From positions 1 to 7,894 of the forward strand of contig VXPR01000035.1 of assembly GCA_009839405.1 (NCBI GenBank): a stretch of DNA of 7,894 nt, given 5' to 3'. The notes under the pieces were generated by a model, which was not told where the DNA came from, made no database searches, and worked only from the letters and a program-made list of their open reading frames with translations. The translations under genes and the position numbers were made by a program. Positions 6,650-7,894 of this stretch are shown here, piece after piece. Source of the DNA: Gammaproteobacteria bacterium (lineage in GTDB: Bacteria; Pseudomonadota; Gammaproteobacteria; Pseudomonadales; Azotimanducaceae). Every line of letters begins with the position of its first letter. Positions within the stretch are counted from its first letter, which is position 1.

Positions 6650-7002
6650 GCCCGGATGGTGAAATAGGTAAACACAGGGGACTTAACGCAATTTGAGCGC
6701 CCGCGCGGAAACGCACGGGATGACCGGGGTCAAATTCGGGGAAACCTCAGCAGGCGGCAATGTCCGCGCTGGTGGCAATCCCGAGCCAAGCCGGCGAGTG
6801 CTGCCCAGAGCACCCGGAAGGTGTAGAGACTTGACGGCCCCCGCCTAAACCGCGCACTTCGCGCGGCACGGCGAAGGGAAAGTCCAGACCCCAAACGCCG
6901 CACCAAAGCCAACCTGGCGAGCGGCGGCGGCGAAAGCCGTAGCGGGCAAGAAAATCCCTCGGGGGCAACCCCTTGCCGGTTCAAGTCCGGCTCCGGGCAC
7001 CA
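6650..7002 (+). tRNA. leuZ: tRNA-Leu(UAA), split by a group I intron (exons 6650-6684 and 6951-7002)
   Basis: Joining the two exons gives an 87-nt tRNA with every expected arm. The acceptor stem GCCCGGA (6650-6656) pairs perfectly with TCCGGGC (6992-6998). The D arm has GTG/CAC with the GG pair in its loop. The anticodon stem GGGGA (6677-6681) pairs with TCCCT (6955-6959), including one G-T pair. The anticodon loop becomes CTTAAAA after joining, giving anticodon TAA. A long class II variable arm, GGGG/CCCC (6961-6964/6969-6972), is typical of leucine tRNAs. The T arm GCCGG-TTCAAGT-CCGGC (6975-6991) is followed by discriminator A and encoded CCA. Leu identity is supported by the anticodon, the long variable arm and A73. 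From memory both exons closely resemble E. coli tRNA-Leu(UAA). The transcript must be spliced to read UUA/UUG codons. The symbol is by analogy with E. coli and is tentative. Confidence 0.95.
6685..6950 (+). ncRNA. group I self-splicing intron in tRNA-Leu(UAA), IC3-like
   Basis: This 266-nt insertion separates anticodon bases T34 and A35. P1 forms from CTTAA (6682-6686) and TTGAG (6693-6697), placing the expected U-G pair (6684/6695) at the 5' splice site; TTT (6692-6694) can pair with exon AAA (6951-6953) as P10. P2 (6700-6707/6712-6719) is capped by GAAA. P3 is GGGGTC/GGCCCC (6726-6731/6836-6841), P4 TTCGGG/CCCGAG (6735-6740/6780-6785), P5 about 6745-6751/6768-6775, P6 CCGG/CCGG (6791-6794/6814-6817) with GTGCT/AGCAC above it, P7 GACTT/AAGTC (6828-6832/6880-6884), P8 CCGCGC/GCGCGG (6850-6855/6861-6866), and P9 includes a GAAA-capped hairpin (6928-6939). 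The intron ends in G (6950). It has no homing-endonuclease ORF. Stretches such as GGTGTAGAGACT and AAGTCCAG recall the Azoarcus tRNA-Ile intron from memory. Confidence 0.93.
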
Positions 7003-7052
7003 TCATCAACGCGGCGACGAGGGCAGCTCGGCTTCCTTGAGCGACTCGTGCG
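7003..7052. other. 50-base convergent intergenic gap
   Basis: This gap separates the tRNA CCA end from the stop of the converging oxidoreductase gene. I see no clear hairpin followed by a T-run on either strand, so no intrinsic terminator can be called for either transcript. Confidence 0.5.
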
Positions 7053-7894
7053 CTATGCGGCGCGATCGATGGGCAACGCCTGCACCGCCTGGCGCAGGCC
7101 TTGCCTGCGTTCCAGCGCGGCCTCGGCTGCCTCCTCCTTGATGAAGCCGTAGCCGCGCACATCCATGGGCCAGCGGGCCAATGCGATGGCCGCCGGCAGG
7201 CGGCCCGCGTCCAAGTGCGCGAGCACGAGGGCAATGTCGTCTTCGTAGAGGCGCAGCAGCTTGCGTTCGAGCTTGCGGTCACCGGTGAAGCGGAATGGAT
7301 CCAAGAGGCTGCCGCGCAGCGGGCGCATTCGCGCCAAAAGGCGGAGCAAGGGTGTCATCCAAGGGCCGAGCGCCAGCTTTCGGCGCGAGCCCGGGCGGCT
7401 CAGGATGGGTGGCGCCATGTGGTAGCTGATCCCAAAGCCCGGCTCGAATTGCTGCGCGAGCTTAGCGGCGAAACTGCCGTCCGTGTAGAGCCGCGCAACT
7501 TCGTACTCGTCCTTGGGCGTGAGGAGCGTGAAGTAGGCTTCGGCGACCACGTCGGTGAGGGGCATGTTCGCTCGAGCGGGCGACACATGGGTGCCAACCC
7601 CGCCAAGGGTGTTTTGGCCGCCACCCTGAGGCACGGCACGCGCTGCCGGGTCGGAAGCAGTCGCCTCGGCACTTTGCACCTGCTGCACCAAGTGCTCGAA
7701 GCGGTCCGCGAGGGCTGCACTCTGGTATGCGGTCAGATAGCGCCGTCGATCCGGGTCGCGCTGCATGGCCTCGCCCTCGGCGTCGGTGGCCGGCAGCGAG
7801 TGCGGATCGTGCGCCGCCATGCGGCCGGAGTGGGACGCCGCGAGATTGCGCGCCACGGCCGCGCCATTGAGGTCAGTCGCTCGCTGGAGAGTCT
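7053..7894 (-). CDS. indolepyruvate ferredoxin oxidoreductase, fused large protein (C-terminal fragment, cut by window edge)
   Basis: The last 279 codons are present; the frame is open through the right edge, reading TLQRATDLNGAAVARNLAA where the family has LNG(V/A)AVE-type sequence, so the true start lies outside the window and the GTG at 7856 is internal. The recognisable C-terminal block is KDEYEVARLYTDGSF, then FGISYHMAPPIL, then LGPWMTPLLRLLARMRPLRG, DPFRFTGDRKLERKLL and MDVRGYGFIKE, the conserved tail of fused bacterial indolepyruvate oxidoreductases. By family knowledge these enzymes oxidatively decarboxylate aryl pyruvates to aryl-acetyl-CoA using thiamine diphosphate and pass electrons to ferredoxin; the TPP and iron-sulfur parts are outside the window. 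An Ala/Gly/Pro/Gln-rich stretch before NMPLTDVVAEAYF looks longer than usual. It converges on the tRNA gene and has no visible operon partner. Confidence 0.88.
   Translation of the reverse strand, partial: TLQRATDLNGAAVARNLAASHSGRMAAHDPHSLPATDAEGEAMQRDPDRRRYLTAYQSAALADRFEHLVQQVQSAEATASDPAARAVPQGGGQNTLGGVGTHVSPARANMPLTDVVAEAYFTLLTPKDEYEVARLYTDGSFAAKLAQQFEPGFGISYHMAPPILSRPGSRRKLALGPWMTPLLRLLARMRPLRGSLLDPFRFTGDRKLERKLLRLYEDDIALVLAHLDAGRLPAAIALARWPMDVRGYGFIKEEAAEAALERRQGLRQAVQALPIDRAA

Noticed and set aside
6730..6984. Minus-strand open frames over the intron, one of 84 codons.
   Set aside because: They run through structured ribozyme and tRNA sequence on the opposite strand and show no protein family features, so they are not a homing endonuclease.
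6951..7002. An isolated tRNA 3' half, at first taken as a phage or island attachment site.
   Set aside because: The matching 5' half is present at 6650-6684 with perfect acceptor and anticodon stem pairing, and no integrase is in the window.
7854..7856. GTG as the start of the indolepyruvate oxidoreductase gene.
   Set aside because: The frame is open to the window edge and the upstream residues continue family-like sequence, so the GTG is an internal Val codon.

Overview
The window is GC-rich chromosomal DNA from what looks like a gammaproteobacterium. This rests on the gene order sdhC-sdhD-sdhA-sdhB-sucA-sucB, on succinate dehydrogenase (SDH) and SucA proteins that align closely with the E. 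coli enzymes from memory, and on tRNA-Leu exons resembling the E. coli tRNA-Leu(UAA). The genus cannot be fixed from sequence alone.

Positions 6255 down to 1 on the minus strand hold one tightly packed TCA-cycle operon: the two cytochrome b556 membrane anchors (sdhC, sdhD), the flavoprotein (sdhA), the iron-sulfur subunit (sdhB), 2-oxoglutarate dehydrogenase E1 (sucA) and the first 45 codons of the E2 gene (sucB), which runs off the left edge. Genes overlap or sit 2 to 37 bases apart. The operon links 2-oxoglutarate to succinyl-CoA conversion with succinate oxidation into the quinone pool.

Positions 6256-6649 hold no protein gene. They contain the sdh upstream region, a 185-bp imperfect palindrome with 26-bp terminal inverted repeats (6406-6590, resembling a miniature transposable element), and a short leader before a tRNA gene.

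Positions 6650-7002 on the plus strand are the most interesting part. This is a tRNA-Leu(UAA) gene split between anticodon bases 34 and 35 by a 266-nt group I intron (6685-6950). A simple scan would see only a non-coding gap. The halves join into an 87-nt tRNA with all stems paired and CCA encoded. The intron can be folded by hand into P1 to P9, including a U-G pair at the 5' splice site, a terminal G, and GAAA tetraloops. Its sequence recalls the small Azoarcus tRNA-Ile ribozyme, while its insertion site is that of the classic cyanobacterial and plastid tRNA-Leu intron.

Positions 7053-7894 on the minus strand are the C-terminal 279 residues of a fused indolepyruvate ferredoxin oxidoreductase, convergent with the tRNA gene and cut by the right edge.
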